A stretch of 64,000 nt of DNA from NCBI RefSeq assembly GCF_003815675.1, contig NZ_CP033918.1, positions 2,294,001 to 2,358,000 of the forward strand, written 5' to 3'. Both the position numbers and the translations under genes were made by a program. Origin of the DNA: Chryseobacterium sp. G0186. Lineage in GTDB: Bacteria; Bacteroidota; Bacteroidia; Flavobacteriales; Weeksellaceae. Below the pieces are notes generated by a model, which saw nothing but the letters and a program-made list of their open reading frames with translations, did not search any database and was not told where the DNA came from. How positions within the stretch are numbered: the stretch's first letter is position 1; each line of letters begins with the position of its first letter. Below, piece after piece: positions 17,958-25,389 of the stretch.

Positions 17958-18977
17958 ATGAGTACCGAAACATTAGAAAAAGCTAAATCTGCAATTCCTG
18001 TAAGAGGATTTCTGGATATAAAAGATATTGCCATTCCTCAGGGCGAAGAGTTGGTAAAAGCCATTCTTAAACTTAAGGAAGAAAAAAATGCAGTTATTCT
18101 TGCCCATTATTACCAACCGGGAGAGATTCAGGATATCGCTGATTTCCTTGGAGATTCTCTTCAATTGGCAAGACAGGCAAAGGATACAAACGCTGATATG
18201 ATTGTATTCTGTGGAGTACATTTCATGGCTGAAGCTGCTAAAATTCTGAATCCAACTAAAAAAGTAGTTCTTCCTGATACCATGGCCGGATGCTCTCTTG
18301 CAGACGGATGTTCAGGAGAAGGATTAAGGAAAATGCGTGCGCAGCACCCTAATGCCTTAATTGCAACTTACATCAACTGTAATGCAGAAACTAAGGCAGA
18401 AAGTGATATTATTGTAACAAGCTCAAACGCTGAAACAGTGATTGAAGCGCTTCCAAAAGACCGTCCAATTATCTTTGCACCGGATAAAAACCTGGGAAGA
18501 TATTTATCTAAGAAAACCGGTCGTGATATGATCCTTTGGGACGGAAGTTGTGTAGTACACGAAGCTTTCTCTATGGAAAGAATTGCTCAGCAACTGGCAG
18601 ACAATCCGGATGCAAAATTAATTGCACACCCTGAAAGTGAAGAAGCAGTTTTAAAGCTGGCCCATTTTATCGGTTCTACTTCTGCCCTATTGAACTATGT
18701 AGAAAAAGACGACTGCCAGAAATTCATCATTGCAACAGAGGAAGGAATTCTTCACGAAATGAGAAAACGTGCACCACACAAGGAATTAATCCCTGCATTG
18801 GTATTTGACGAAAGCTGTAACTGTTCAGAATGTTTCTACATGAAACGTAACACAATGGAAAAACTGTATTTGTGTATGAAATATGAACTTCCGGAAATAC
18901 TTATCGACGAAGATTTAAGGTTAAGAGCATTGAAACCTATTGAGGCCATGCTTGATCTTTCAAAAAGCATAAAATAA
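17958..18977 (+). CDS. nadA: Quinolinate synthase
   Basis: The protein has 339 residues. NadA blocks are clear: VILAHYYQPGEIQDIADFLG, VFCGVHFMAEAAKILNP, DTMAGCSLADGC, CNAETKAESDIIVTSSNA and the C-terminal DESCNCSECFYMKRNTM. The Cys in these blocks provide the ligands of the 4Fe-4S cluster used to condense iminoaspartate with dihydroxyacetone phosphate in NAD biosynthesis. NadB and NadC are not in the window. The gene is followed at once by a strong terminator. The 17851-17957 gap upstream is rich in short GGAAGATGGA- and CTAATTTCT-type repeats. Confidence 0.95.
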   Translation: MSTETLEKAKSAIPVRGFLDIKDIAIPQGEELVKAILKLKEEKNAVILAHYYQPGEIQDIADFLGDSLQLARQAKDTNADMIVFCGVHFMAEAAKILNPTKKVVLPDTMAGCSLADGCSGEGLRKMRAQHPNALIATYINCNAETKAESDIIVTSSNAETVIEALPKDRPIIFAPDKNLGRYLSKKTGRDMILWDGSCVVHEAFSMERIAQQLADNPDAKLIAHPESEEAVLKLAHFIGSTSALLNYVEKDDCQKFIIATEEGILHEMRKRAPHKELIPALVFDESCNCSECFYMKRNTMEKLYLCMKYELPEILIDEDLRLRALKPIEAMLDLSKSIK

Positions 18978-18980
18978 ACA

Positions 18981-19010
18981 AAAGCACTGTGAAAACAGTG
19001 CTTTTTATTT
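18981..19010 (+). terminator. Terminator of nadA
   Basis: AAAGCACTGT (18981-18990) and ACAGTGCTTT (18995-19004) form a perfect 10-bp stem with a 4-nt loop followed by Ts. The A-tract on the other side makes it potentially bidirectional, so it may also end the leftward peptide cluster. Confidence 0.88.
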
Positions 19011-19028
19011 TTGGTTCATCAATACTTA

Positions 19029-19232
19029 TTAAGATACTCCACCATCCATACACTCCATACTTACAATCACACACATTTTGCACCGTAAAGCAAGCATATG
19101 ATAGGCACTGCATGGGGCATCAGTAGGTCCGTTTCCATAGGTAGTGTTTCTTGGACATCCGATACAGTTGGCACCAGCTGCTCCATTTATTTTCTCAAGT
19201 TCTTTTCTGTTTAATTTTTTAAAATTTTTCAT
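19029..19232 (-). CDS. Small Cys-rich peptide with double-glycine-type leader (4th of cluster)
   Basis: The peptide has 67 residues. The leader MKNFKKLNRKELEKINGA matches the leaders of three upstream neighbours, except that the second Gly of the GG site is Ala. The core carries six Cys. It is clearly homologous to the core of the gene at 19744-19935: a CxxCP start, a Pro/Gly-rich middle, and a C-K-x-x-V-x-V-S-x-E-C end. Such leaders are known from bacteriocin-like peptides cleaved by C39 peptidase/ABC exporters. No exporter, protease or modification enzyme is encoded in the window. The function is unknown; 'bacteriocin-like' is a family resemblance only. Confidence 0.7.
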   Translation of the reverse strand: MKNFKKLNRKELEKINGAAGANCIGCPRNTTYGNGPTDAPCSAYHMLALRCKMCVIVSMECMDGGVS

Positions 19233-19274
19233 AGTCGTTTTAATTTTTAAATTGAATTTTAGTTGAGTACTTTA

Positions 19275-19472
19275 CTACGCCTCAAGAACCATGCAACTCC
19301 CCGGAATAGATGGATCATAAGGATAAAAATATAAACAAACTTTACGTCCTTTAAGATCTGTACATATGGCACAACCTCTTGGACCACAATCAGTATCAAC
19401 AGCACAGCTATTCATCATTCCTCCAATAATAGCTCTTAAATTTGCCCGGTCTAATTTTTTTGAGTTTTTCAT
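19275..19472 (-). CDS. Small Cys-rich peptide with double-glycine leader (3rd of cluster)
   Basis: The peptide has 65 residues. The leader MKNSKKLDRANLRAIIGG ends in a proper GG. The core has six Cys (SCAVDTDCGPRGCAIC, then two further on) but a sequence different from the other three peptides. It lies 42 bp upstream of the next peptide gene with AT-rich DNA between, so it may be transcribed together with the others or separately. An opposite-strand open frame at the same place is a shadow. Confidence 0.7.
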   Translation of the reverse strand: MKNSKKLDRANLRAIIGGMMNSCAVDTDCGPRGCAICTDLKGRKVCLYFYPYDPSIPGSCMVLEA

Positions 19473-19505
19473 ATTGATTAAAGTTTTTATTGAAATATGC
19501 TCTTA

Positions 19506-19676
19506 TTATAACATGGGTGTATGGCAGGTTCCGCCCGGCTTTAGCCAGCAGCCCCATTTTCCGCCTCCAAAGAAACAGACAAACTTTTCACCTCCACATG
19601 CTTCAATTTGCATCTGTGTAAGCCCTCCATTGATCACTTTCTTCTCCTCTCTTGATAATTTTTTAATTGTTTTCAT
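19506..19676 (-). CDS. Small Cys-rich peptide with double-glycine leader (2nd of cluster)
   Basis: The peptide has 56 residues, from ATG at 19676 to TAA at 19506-19508. The leader MKTIKKLSREEKKVINGG is the most canonical of the four. The core of 38 residues has four Cys and is Gly/Trp-rich (FFGGGKWGCW). The gene is easy to miss because it is so short. Its neighbours on both sides have the same kind of leader and strand, which makes chance unlikely. Confidence 0.65.
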   Translation of the reverse strand: MKTIKKLSREEKKVINGGLTQMQIEACGGEKFVCFFGGGKWGCWLKPGGTCHTPML

Positions 19677-19743
19677 ATTATCTTAATTTTAAAATTATAG
19701 CTCTAAAAGATTGTTTTACAATAGACTATTGTGATTAAAAGAA

Positions 19744-19935
19744 TTAATAAGGACCAAAACATTCAAAACTTACCATCACTCTTCCTTTACAGCATTCCGG
19801 TAGTCCATGAAATTCTGCACATGATCTTGGTTGATCCGGACCATAAGGCCCCGGAGGACAAGATTCATTACAAGGCCCTATTCCTCCATTAATTGATTTT
19901 AAGCTCTGTCTGTTAACTTTTTTTGAATTTTTCAT
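19744..19935 (-). CDS. Small Cys-rich peptide with double-glycine leader (1st of cluster)
   Basis: The peptide has 63 residues. The leader MKNSKKVNRQSLKSINGG is followed by a six-Cys core starting IGPCNESCPPGPYG and ending in VMVSFECFGPY. It is a paralogue of the last gene of the cluster (19029-19232), suggesting duplication and divergence. It is first in the leftward direction, so any common promoter would lie between 19936 and about 20030, back to back with the threonine leader promoter. Confidence 0.7.
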   Translation of the reverse strand: MKNSKKVNRQSLKSINGGIGPCNESCPPGPYGPDQPRSCAEFHGLPECCKGRVMVSFECFGPY

Positions 19936-20035
19936 GATTAATTTTATTATAGTTTAAGTATAAATGTAAGATTTTTAATTAATTACACAAAATATTTCTC
20001 TAAAAAAGGAAATATTATTTTATTATGTTAAAAGC

Positions 20036-20064
20036 TTGTCATTCCAAAATTATTTGTACATTTG
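20036..20064 (+). promoter_or_regulatory. Promoter of the threonine operon
   Basis: TTG (20036-20038), 18 bp, then TACATTTG (20057-20064), a full match to TAnnTTTG. A start of transcription about 6-8 nt downstream would leave only a few bases before the leader ATG at 20075. Confidence 0.65.
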
Positions 20065-20074
20065 TTTCACAACA

Positions 20075-20176
20075 ATGAATTCTTTAAGAAACATATCTGA
20101 TAATTCTGCACTGAAATTACCTATTTCAGGCATATCTTCTGTTTCTACATTCACAACTACAACGACTACCCCATAA
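20075..20176 (+). CDS. Threonine operon leader peptide (attenuator-type)
   Basis: A 33-codon frame, ATG 20075 to TAA 20174-20176, reading MNSLRNISDNSALKLPISG and then ISSVSTFTTTTTTP. Seven of its last nine codons are Thr, six of them consecutive (ACA ACT ACA ACG ACT ACC). It lies 92 bp upstream of thrA on the same strand. This is the layout of amino-acid leader peptides such as E. coli ThrL, where ribosome stalling at Thr codons controls operon expression. A 7-bp hairpin (CTGAAAT/ATTTCAG, 20111-20129) lies inside the coding part. The name is not assigned because homology to ThrL is only by composition. Confidence 0.8.
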   Translation: MNSLRNISDNSALKLPISGISSVSTFTTTTTTP

Positions 20177-20232
20177 AGGGGTAAATTTTCACATATTATT
20201 TTCAGGACCTGTACTCTTTTTTTTTAAGAGTA
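20167..20232 (+). promoter_or_regulatory. Leader RNA structures before thrA
   Basis: TACCCC (20167-20172) and GGGGTA (20178-20183) form a 6-bp hairpin that overlaps the last Thr codons and the stop codon of the leader peptide. A T9 tract is at 20217-20225 inside a possible TACTCTT/AAGAGTA hairpin (20212-20232). No standard terminator (GC stem directly followed by a T-run) is evident, so the mechanism, transcriptional or translational, is open. Confidence 0.45.
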
Positions 20233-20268
20233 AACATTTTACTATCTCTAACCTCAAATAAATAATTG

Positions 20269-22719
20269 ATGAAAATTTTAAAATTCGGCGGAACATCAGT
20301 CGCCAATTCCCAGAATATACTCCTGGTAGAAAATATTATAAAAAAAGAATCCTTACAAGACAGGGTTGTCGTTATAGTATCAGCTCTTCATGGAGTTACA
20401 GACCAGCTTATCAAAGCTGCAGAATATGCCTCTGTTAAAGATGAGGGCTACTTACAAGTTATTAAAATTCTTGAAGAAAAACATTTAAGCCTTGTTAAGG
20501 AACTGATCCCAATTCTGGAGCAAAGCTCATGGCTCAGCTTCGTTAAAAAACATTTTAATGATATAGAAGACTTATACAACGGAATTTTTGTTTTGGGTGA
20601 ATTAACAGACAGAATAAAAGATAAAATTGCTTCATATGGAGAATTTCTTTCTTCCAGTATCATTGCTGCAAGACTACAATACCAGCAACTTGACTGTATT
20701 TGGATGAACTCTTCTGAACTGATCAGAACTGACAGTCATTTTACCAATGCAAAAGTGAATGTAGAAGTTACAGAAAACAATCTTAAAAATTATCTCAATA
20801 ACCATCACAACCGCATTATTATAGGTCCGGGTTTTATAGCCCGTGATGATAAAAACAATGCGACAACTTTAGGACGCGGAGGTTCAGATTATACTGCTTC
20901 TATTATTGCAGCGGCAGTTCATGCTGATGAACTTCAGATCTGGACCGATGTAAATGGCATGATGACTGCCGATCCACGTCTGGCCTCTAATGCTAAACCC
21001 ATTTCAGAGATCTCCTATCATGAAGCCATGGAACTTTCTCACTTTGGAGCAAAAGTTCTTTATCCGCCATCCATTCAGCCTGTGATGGTAAAAAATATTG
21101 ATCTTAAGATTAAAAATACATTTGATCCTGATGCAAAAGGAACTCTCGTATCTCATCATTTGGAGGCCATCAAAAATGAAACACAGCAGATTGTTGTAGG
21201 AATTTCAAATATGAGTAATATCGCTCTCCTTACTTTGGAAGGTAGCGGAATGGTTGGTATTCCTGGTATTTCAGCAAAATTATTTCAATGTTTAAGTCAG
21301 GAAAAGATCAATATTATTCTGATTACACAAGGCTCATCGGAGCATTCTATTACTATTGCCATTCATGAAAAAGATAGGTCAATTGCTGAAAACGCGATTA
21401 ATTTTTCCTTTGCCGATGATATTAATTTAAAAAGAATTGCTCCTATTAAAATTGAGACCGAACTTTCCATTGTTGCAGTCATAGGTGAGAATATGAAGAG
21501 CAGAAGTGGTGTAAGTGCAAAAATGTTCGGATGTCTGGGAAATAACGGAATTAATATAAGAGCCATTGCTCAAGGTTCCTCCGAAAGAAACATCAGCGTT
21601 GTCATTTCAGAAAAGGATACTAAAAAAGCGGTTAATATCCTCCATGAAGAATTTTTTGAATCCGAAATAAAACAGATTCACCTTTATATCTGTGGAACGG
21701 GTAATGTAGGATCGAAACTTATTCAACAGATCTATGAACAGAATCAATATCTAAGAGAAAATTTTTTAATCAATATAAGAATTGCTGGACTATCCAATAG
21801 CAGAAGAATGATTTTTTCCAACCAGGGAATTTCCGAAGAAGAATACTCTAACTGGCATGAATCAGCAGTAGAATCCTCTCCGCAGGATTTTGCAAAGGAG
21901 ATTATTTCCAGAAATTTAAGAAACTCGGTTTTTGTTGACATTACAGCTAGCCCGGAAATTCCTGAGGTATATGAAAGATTACTGAAAAGAAGCATAAACA
22001 TTGTTGCCTGCAACAAAATTGCAGCTTCATCCGACTTTGAAAAGTATAAAACCTTAAAAAATACAGCCAGAAATCACAATTGCAATTTTTACTTTGAAAC
22101 GAATGTAGGAGCAGGACTTCCGGTAATAGGAACCATCAACGACCTGATTAAAAGTGGCGATAAAATAACTTCCATTGAAGCTGTACTAAGCGGAACATTG
22201 AATTTTGTGTTCAATAATTATGATGGAAGCAGAAATTTTTCAGAAGTAGTAGCACAGGCACAAAAAGAAGGGTATACAGAACCGGATCCAAGACTAGATT
22301 TATCAGGAATGGATGTAGCCCGTAAAATATTAATTCTTGCCAGAGAAGCCGGCTATCCACTTCAGCTTGAAGAAATTGAAAACATTGGATTTCTGCCTGA
22401 GGCTTGTATGCAGGGGGACGTTGAACATTTTTATAAAAAGCTGGCAGAATATGAAGATCATTTTAAAACATTGCTTACCAATGCCAGAAAAGAAGAAAAA
22501 ATATTAAAATATGTCGCTGAATTCAAGGATGGAAAAGCCAAAGTAGGCTTAAGACATGTTGCTTCCGAAAGTGACCTTTTTCACCTCTATGGAAAAGACA
22601 ACATTGTTATTTTTAAAACATTGAGATATTCTGAACAGCCATTGGTGATAAAAGGTGCCGGAGCAGGTGCAGAAGTAACAGCAAGTGGAATTTTCGCAGA
22701 TATTATACGTTCAATTTAA
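20269..22719 (+). CDS. thrA: Bifunctional aspartate kinase / homoserine dehydrogenase
   Basis: The protein has 816 residues from ATG 20269; a TTG three bases upstream is in frame but needless. Aspartokinase domain about 1-290 (ILKFGGTSVAN at the start, TLGRGGSDYTAS), two ACT-type regulatory domains about 310-460 (VGIPGISAKLFQCL, RSGVSAKMFGCLG), homoserine dehydrogenase about 465-816 (LYICGTGNVGSKLIQQ, NVGAGLPVIGTINDLI). It catalyses the first and third steps from aspartate to homoserine. The ACT domains imply feedback by threonine. It heads the thrABC operon behind a Thr-rich leader peptide. Confidence 0.96.
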   Translation: MKILKFGGTSVANSQNILLVENIIKKESLQDRVVVIVSALHGVTDQLIKAAEYASVKDEGYLQVIKILEEKHLSLVKELIPILEQSSWLSFVKKHFNDIEDLYNGIFVLGELTDRIKDKIASYGEFLSSSIIAARLQYQQLDCIWMNSSELIRTDSHFTNAKVNVEVTENNLKNYLNNHHNRIIIGPGFIARDDKNNATTLGRGGSDYTASIIAAAVHADELQIWTDVNGMMTADPRLASNAKPISEISYHEAMELSHFGAKVLYPPSIQPVMVKNIDLKIKNTFDPDAKGTLVSHHLEAIKNETQQIVVGISNMSNIALLTLEGSGMVGIPGISAKLFQCLSQEKINIILITQGSSEHSITIAIHEKDRSIAENAINFSFADDINLKRIAPIKIETELSIVAVIGENMKSRSGVSAKMFGCLGNNGINIRAIAQGSSERNISVVISEKDTKKAVNILHEEFFESEIKQIHLYICGTGNVGSKLIQQIYEQNQYLRENFLINIRIAGLSNSRRMIFSNQGISEEEYSNWHESAVESSPQDFAKEIISRNLRNSVFVDITASPEIPEVYERLLKRSINIVACNKIAASSDFEKYKTLKNTARNHNCNFYFETNVGAGLPVIGTINDLIKSGDKITSIEAVLSGTLNFVFNNYDGSRNFSEVVAQAQKEGYTEPDPRLDLSGMDVARKILILAREAGYPLQLEEIENIGFLPEACMQGDVEHFYKKLAEYEDHFKTLLTNARKEEKILKYVAEFKDGKAKVGLRHVASESDLFHLYGKDNIVIFKTLRYSEQPLVIKGAGAGAEVTASGIFADIIRSI

Positions 22720-22731
22720 AAACATAAAAAA

Positions 22732-23658
22732 ATGAAAAAAGTAAAATTAAAAGTTCCGGCTACTGTTGCCAATCTGGTATGCGGATTTGATATTTTGGGA
22801 ATGGCCATTCATGAGCCTTACGACGAAATGGAAATAACATTACTGGAAACCCCGGAAATCATCATCAGGCATAAAGATCAGTTTGGTTTGCCGGAAGAGC
22901 CCTCTAAAAATGTAGCAGGAGTTGTTCTCCTGAAAATACAGGAGCACCTGAACTTGAAGAATGGTTTTGAAGTTGTTATTCATAAACATATAAAACCGGG
23001 AAGCGGGCTCGGCTCCAGCGCGGCTAGCGCCGCCGGAGCCGCCCTTGGTGCCAATATTCTCCTGGAAAATATTCTATCCAGGGATGAGATGGTTCATTTT
23101 GCCATGTTTGGAGAAGAGCTGGCCTCCGGAGTTCGTCATGCAGACAACATTGCCCCTTGTATATATGGGGGAATTACATTGGTAAAATCTACCAATCCCA
23201 TTGATATTATTCCATTGAATACTCCCAATTTATTTGTAGCTGCCGTACACCCACAGGTTGAAGTGAAAACTTCAGACGCCAGGCAGATCCTGAAGAAAAC
23301 GATTACTTTAAAAAATGCTGTTGAACAATGGGGAAATATAGCCGGGCTAGTTGCCGGAATTCAAAAAAATGATTTTTCTCTGATTGGCAGAAGCCTCAAT
23401 GATGTTATTATAGAACCTGTCCGAAGCATTTTAATTCCAAAATTTGATGAGATCAAAATGAAAAGTATTGAGATTGGAGCACTTGGGGGCGGAATTTCCG
23501 GATCCGGACCGTCTATTTTTATGTTGGCTGAAGAAAAGGAAACTGCTGAAAAAATTGCAGACCTTATGAAATCCATTTATGACGAAATCAACATTGAAAG
23601 CCTTATCTACGTATCAAAAGTAAACCCGACTGGAATTGAAATCATTGAAAAACCCTAA
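22732..23658 (+). CDS. thrB: Homoserine kinase
   Basis: The protein has 308 residues of the GHMP kinase family. The ATP-binding block is KPGSGLGSSAASAAGAALG (about residues 87-105), with the N-terminal VKLKVPATVANLVCGFDILG and the C-terminal GGGISGSGPSIFML. It phosphorylates homoserine for the threonine synthase encoded next. It lies 12 bp after thrA and 18 bp before thrC. The short GC-rich patch around 23,010-23,045 encodes the Ala/Gly loop and is not a sign of transfer. Confidence 0.96.
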   Translation: MKKVKLKVPATVANLVCGFDILGMAIHEPYDEMEITLLETPEIIIRHKDQFGLPEEPSKNVAGVVLLKIQEHLNLKNGFEVVIHKHIKPGSGLGSSAASAAGAALGANILLENILSRDEMVHFAMFGEELASGVRHADNIAPCIYGGITLVKSTNPIDIIPLNTPNLFVAAVHPQVEVKTSDARQILKKTITLKNAVEQWGNIAGLVAGIQKNDFSLIGRSLNDVIIEPVRSILIPKFDEIKMKSIEIGALGGGISGSGPSIFMLAEEKETAEKIADLMKSIYDEINIESLIYVSKVNPTGIEIIEKP

Positions 23659-23676
23659 CTCCACTAAAGAAAACAA

Positions 23677-24981
23677 ATGAAATATTATAATTTAAAAGAC
23701 AGTCAGGAAAAAGTTGATTTCAGGACTGCAACCATAAAAGGCCAGGGAAAAGATAAAGGATTATTTTTTCCGGAAAATCTTCCTCAGTTTGAAGATGAGT
23801 TTATTCAAAATCTTCATCAATACTCTAATGAAGAAATTGCTTACCAATGCATGAAGGGATTTATTGGAGATGAAATTCCATCAAAAGTATTAAGGGAAAT
23901 CATCGCTGAAACGGTCAGCTTTGAAATTCCTTTACAAAGGATTACTGATAGAATTTCAATTCTTGAGCTTTTCCATGGCCCTACCTTGGCATTTAAAGAT
24001 ATTGGGGCAAGATTTATGAGCCGTTGCCTTTCTTATTTTTTAAAAGATCAGCATAAAAAAGTAACTGTTCTGGTAGCCACTTCTGGAGATACCGGGGGAG
24101 CTGTTGCCCATGGATTTTACGATCTGCCAGCAATTGATATTGTGATTCTTTATCCCAAAAACAGAGTAAGCCCGGTTCAGGAAAAGCAATTGACAGCCTT
24201 GGGGAAGAATATTTTAGCACTGGAAGTCAACGGAAGCTTTGATGATTGTCAGAGTTTGGTAAAACAGGCTTTTTCCAATGAAGAAATCAACACTAAATTA
24301 TTTCTGACCTCCGCCAATTCCATTAATATTGCAAGATGGCTTCCTCAGCAAATCTATTATCTGCTGGCTTTAAAACAATGGCAACAATATGAAAAAAAGC
24401 CCCCTGTTATCTGCGTTCCCAGTGGAAACTTTGGAAATATTTGTGCAGGACTTTTAGCCCATTTCCGGGGACTTCCGGCAGATCATTTCATTGCAGCCTG
24501 CAACACCAATGATGTTGTGCCGGAATATTTAAAAACAAAAGATCTTAAGCCTAAAAAAGCTGTAGCCACTTTATCCAATGCCATGGATGTAGGAGATCCA
24601 AGCAATTTTATAAGGATTATGGAACTCTTTGGGCAGAACTTTGATTCACTAAAAAATAATATTTCAGGATATTCTGTTAATGATGAAGAAACCCTGAATA
24701 CCATAGCAGAAGTATATAAAAAATATAAGTATATCCTTGATCCGCATAGTGCTGTGGCATTTACATCAATGGAACAATACCTCAATGAAAATCCGGATAA
24801 AAGCGGGTTCATTTTGGGAACAGCTCACCCTGTAAAATTCCCTGATGCTGTAGAAAAAGCAGTCAAAGTAAAAATTGAAATTCCGGAATCCCTGAATGAT
24901 CTCATGAAAAAGGAGAAAAAAACTGTAGAAATAAACTCAGATTTTGAAGAATTAAGACGATTTTTGCTTGATAAAAATTAA
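23677..24981 (+). CDS. thrC: Threonine synthase
   Basis: The protein has 434 residues. The PLP-binding Lys lies in GPTLAFKDIGARFMSR (about residue 108), followed by VATSGDTGGAVAHGF and VPSGNFGNICAGLLA, the phosphate-binding loop. It converts O-phosphohomoserine to threonine, the last step of the pathway encoded by the three genes. Its length is that of the E. coli/yeast-type class. The folB gene begins 5 bp after its stop, so it is likely on the same transcript. Confidence 0.96.
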   Translation: MKYYNLKDSQEKVDFRTATIKGQGKDKGLFFPENLPQFEDEFIQNLHQYSNEEIAYQCMKGFIGDEIPSKVLREIIAETVSFEIPLQRITDRISILELFHGPTLAFKDIGARFMSRCLSYFLKDQHKKVTVLVATSGDTGGAVAHGFYDLPAIDIVILYPKNRVSPVQEKQLTALGKNILALEVNGSFDDCQSLVKQAFSNEEINTKLFLTSANSINIARWLPQQIYYLLALKQWQQYEKKPPVICVPSGNFGNICAGLLAHFRGLPADHFIAACNTNDVVPEYLKTKDLKPKKAVATLSNAMDVGDPSNFIRIMELFGQNFDSLKNNISGYSVNDEETLNTIAEVYKKYKYILDPHSAVAFTSMEQYLNENPDKSGFILGTAHPVKFPDAVEKAVKVKIEIPESLNDLMKKEKKTVEINSDFEELRRFLLDKN

Positions 24982-24986
24982 ACGCG

Positions 24987-25355
24987 ATGAGCAAAATATA
25001 TCTTGAAGATCTAAAAATATATGCCTACCATGGAGTATTACCTGAAGAAAACATCATTGGTACGTACTATATTTTAAATGCAGAACTTCATACTGACCTG
25101 TGGAAAGCAGCAGAATCTGATGACCTGAATGATACCATAAGCTATGCAGATCTTAATGACATTATCCATCATGAAATGAAAATAAAGTCTCAGCTTTTGG
25201 AACATGTAGCAGGAAGAATCATATCAAATATTCATGTCCGTTTTCCACAAATTGATTATATAAAGCTTAAAATTACGAAAACAGCTCCTCCAATGCAGGG
25301 AGAAATGAAAGGAGCAAGTATTGAACTTGAAAAAAGTTTTAAACCTGAAAATTAA
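24987..25355 (+). CDS. folB: Dihydroneopterin aldolase
   Basis: The protein has 122 residues, full length for the family. IYLEDLKIYAYHGVLPEEN at the start, DTISYADLNDIIH and ITKTAPPMQGEMKGASIELE match FolB. It makes 6-hydroxymethyl-dihydropterin in folate synthesis. It follows thrC by 5 bp, which would place folate synthesis under threonine control; this coupling is inference from spacing. Confidence 0.92.
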   Translation: MSKIYLEDLKIYAYHGVLPEENIIGTYYILNAELHTDLWKAAESDDLNDTISYADLNDIIHHEMKIKSQLLEHVAGRIISNIHVRFPQIDYIKLKITKTAPPMQGEMKGASIELEKSFKPEN

Positions 25356-25389
25356 AAGTCTTATTTTCATTTTATAAAAAAATACAAAA

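Larger units (their letters stand above)
19936..20268. other. Divergent control region between peptide cluster and threonine operon
   Basis: Contains the presumed leftward promoter of the peptide genes (no clear consensus seen) and, rightward, the thr promoter, leader peptide and leader hairpins annotated separately. Confidence 0.5.

Noticed and set aside
20212..20232. TACTCTT-T7-AAGAGTA hairpin as the thr attenuator terminator
   Set aside because: The T-run is in the loop, not after the stem, and the stem is A/T-rich; it does not look like a working terminator.
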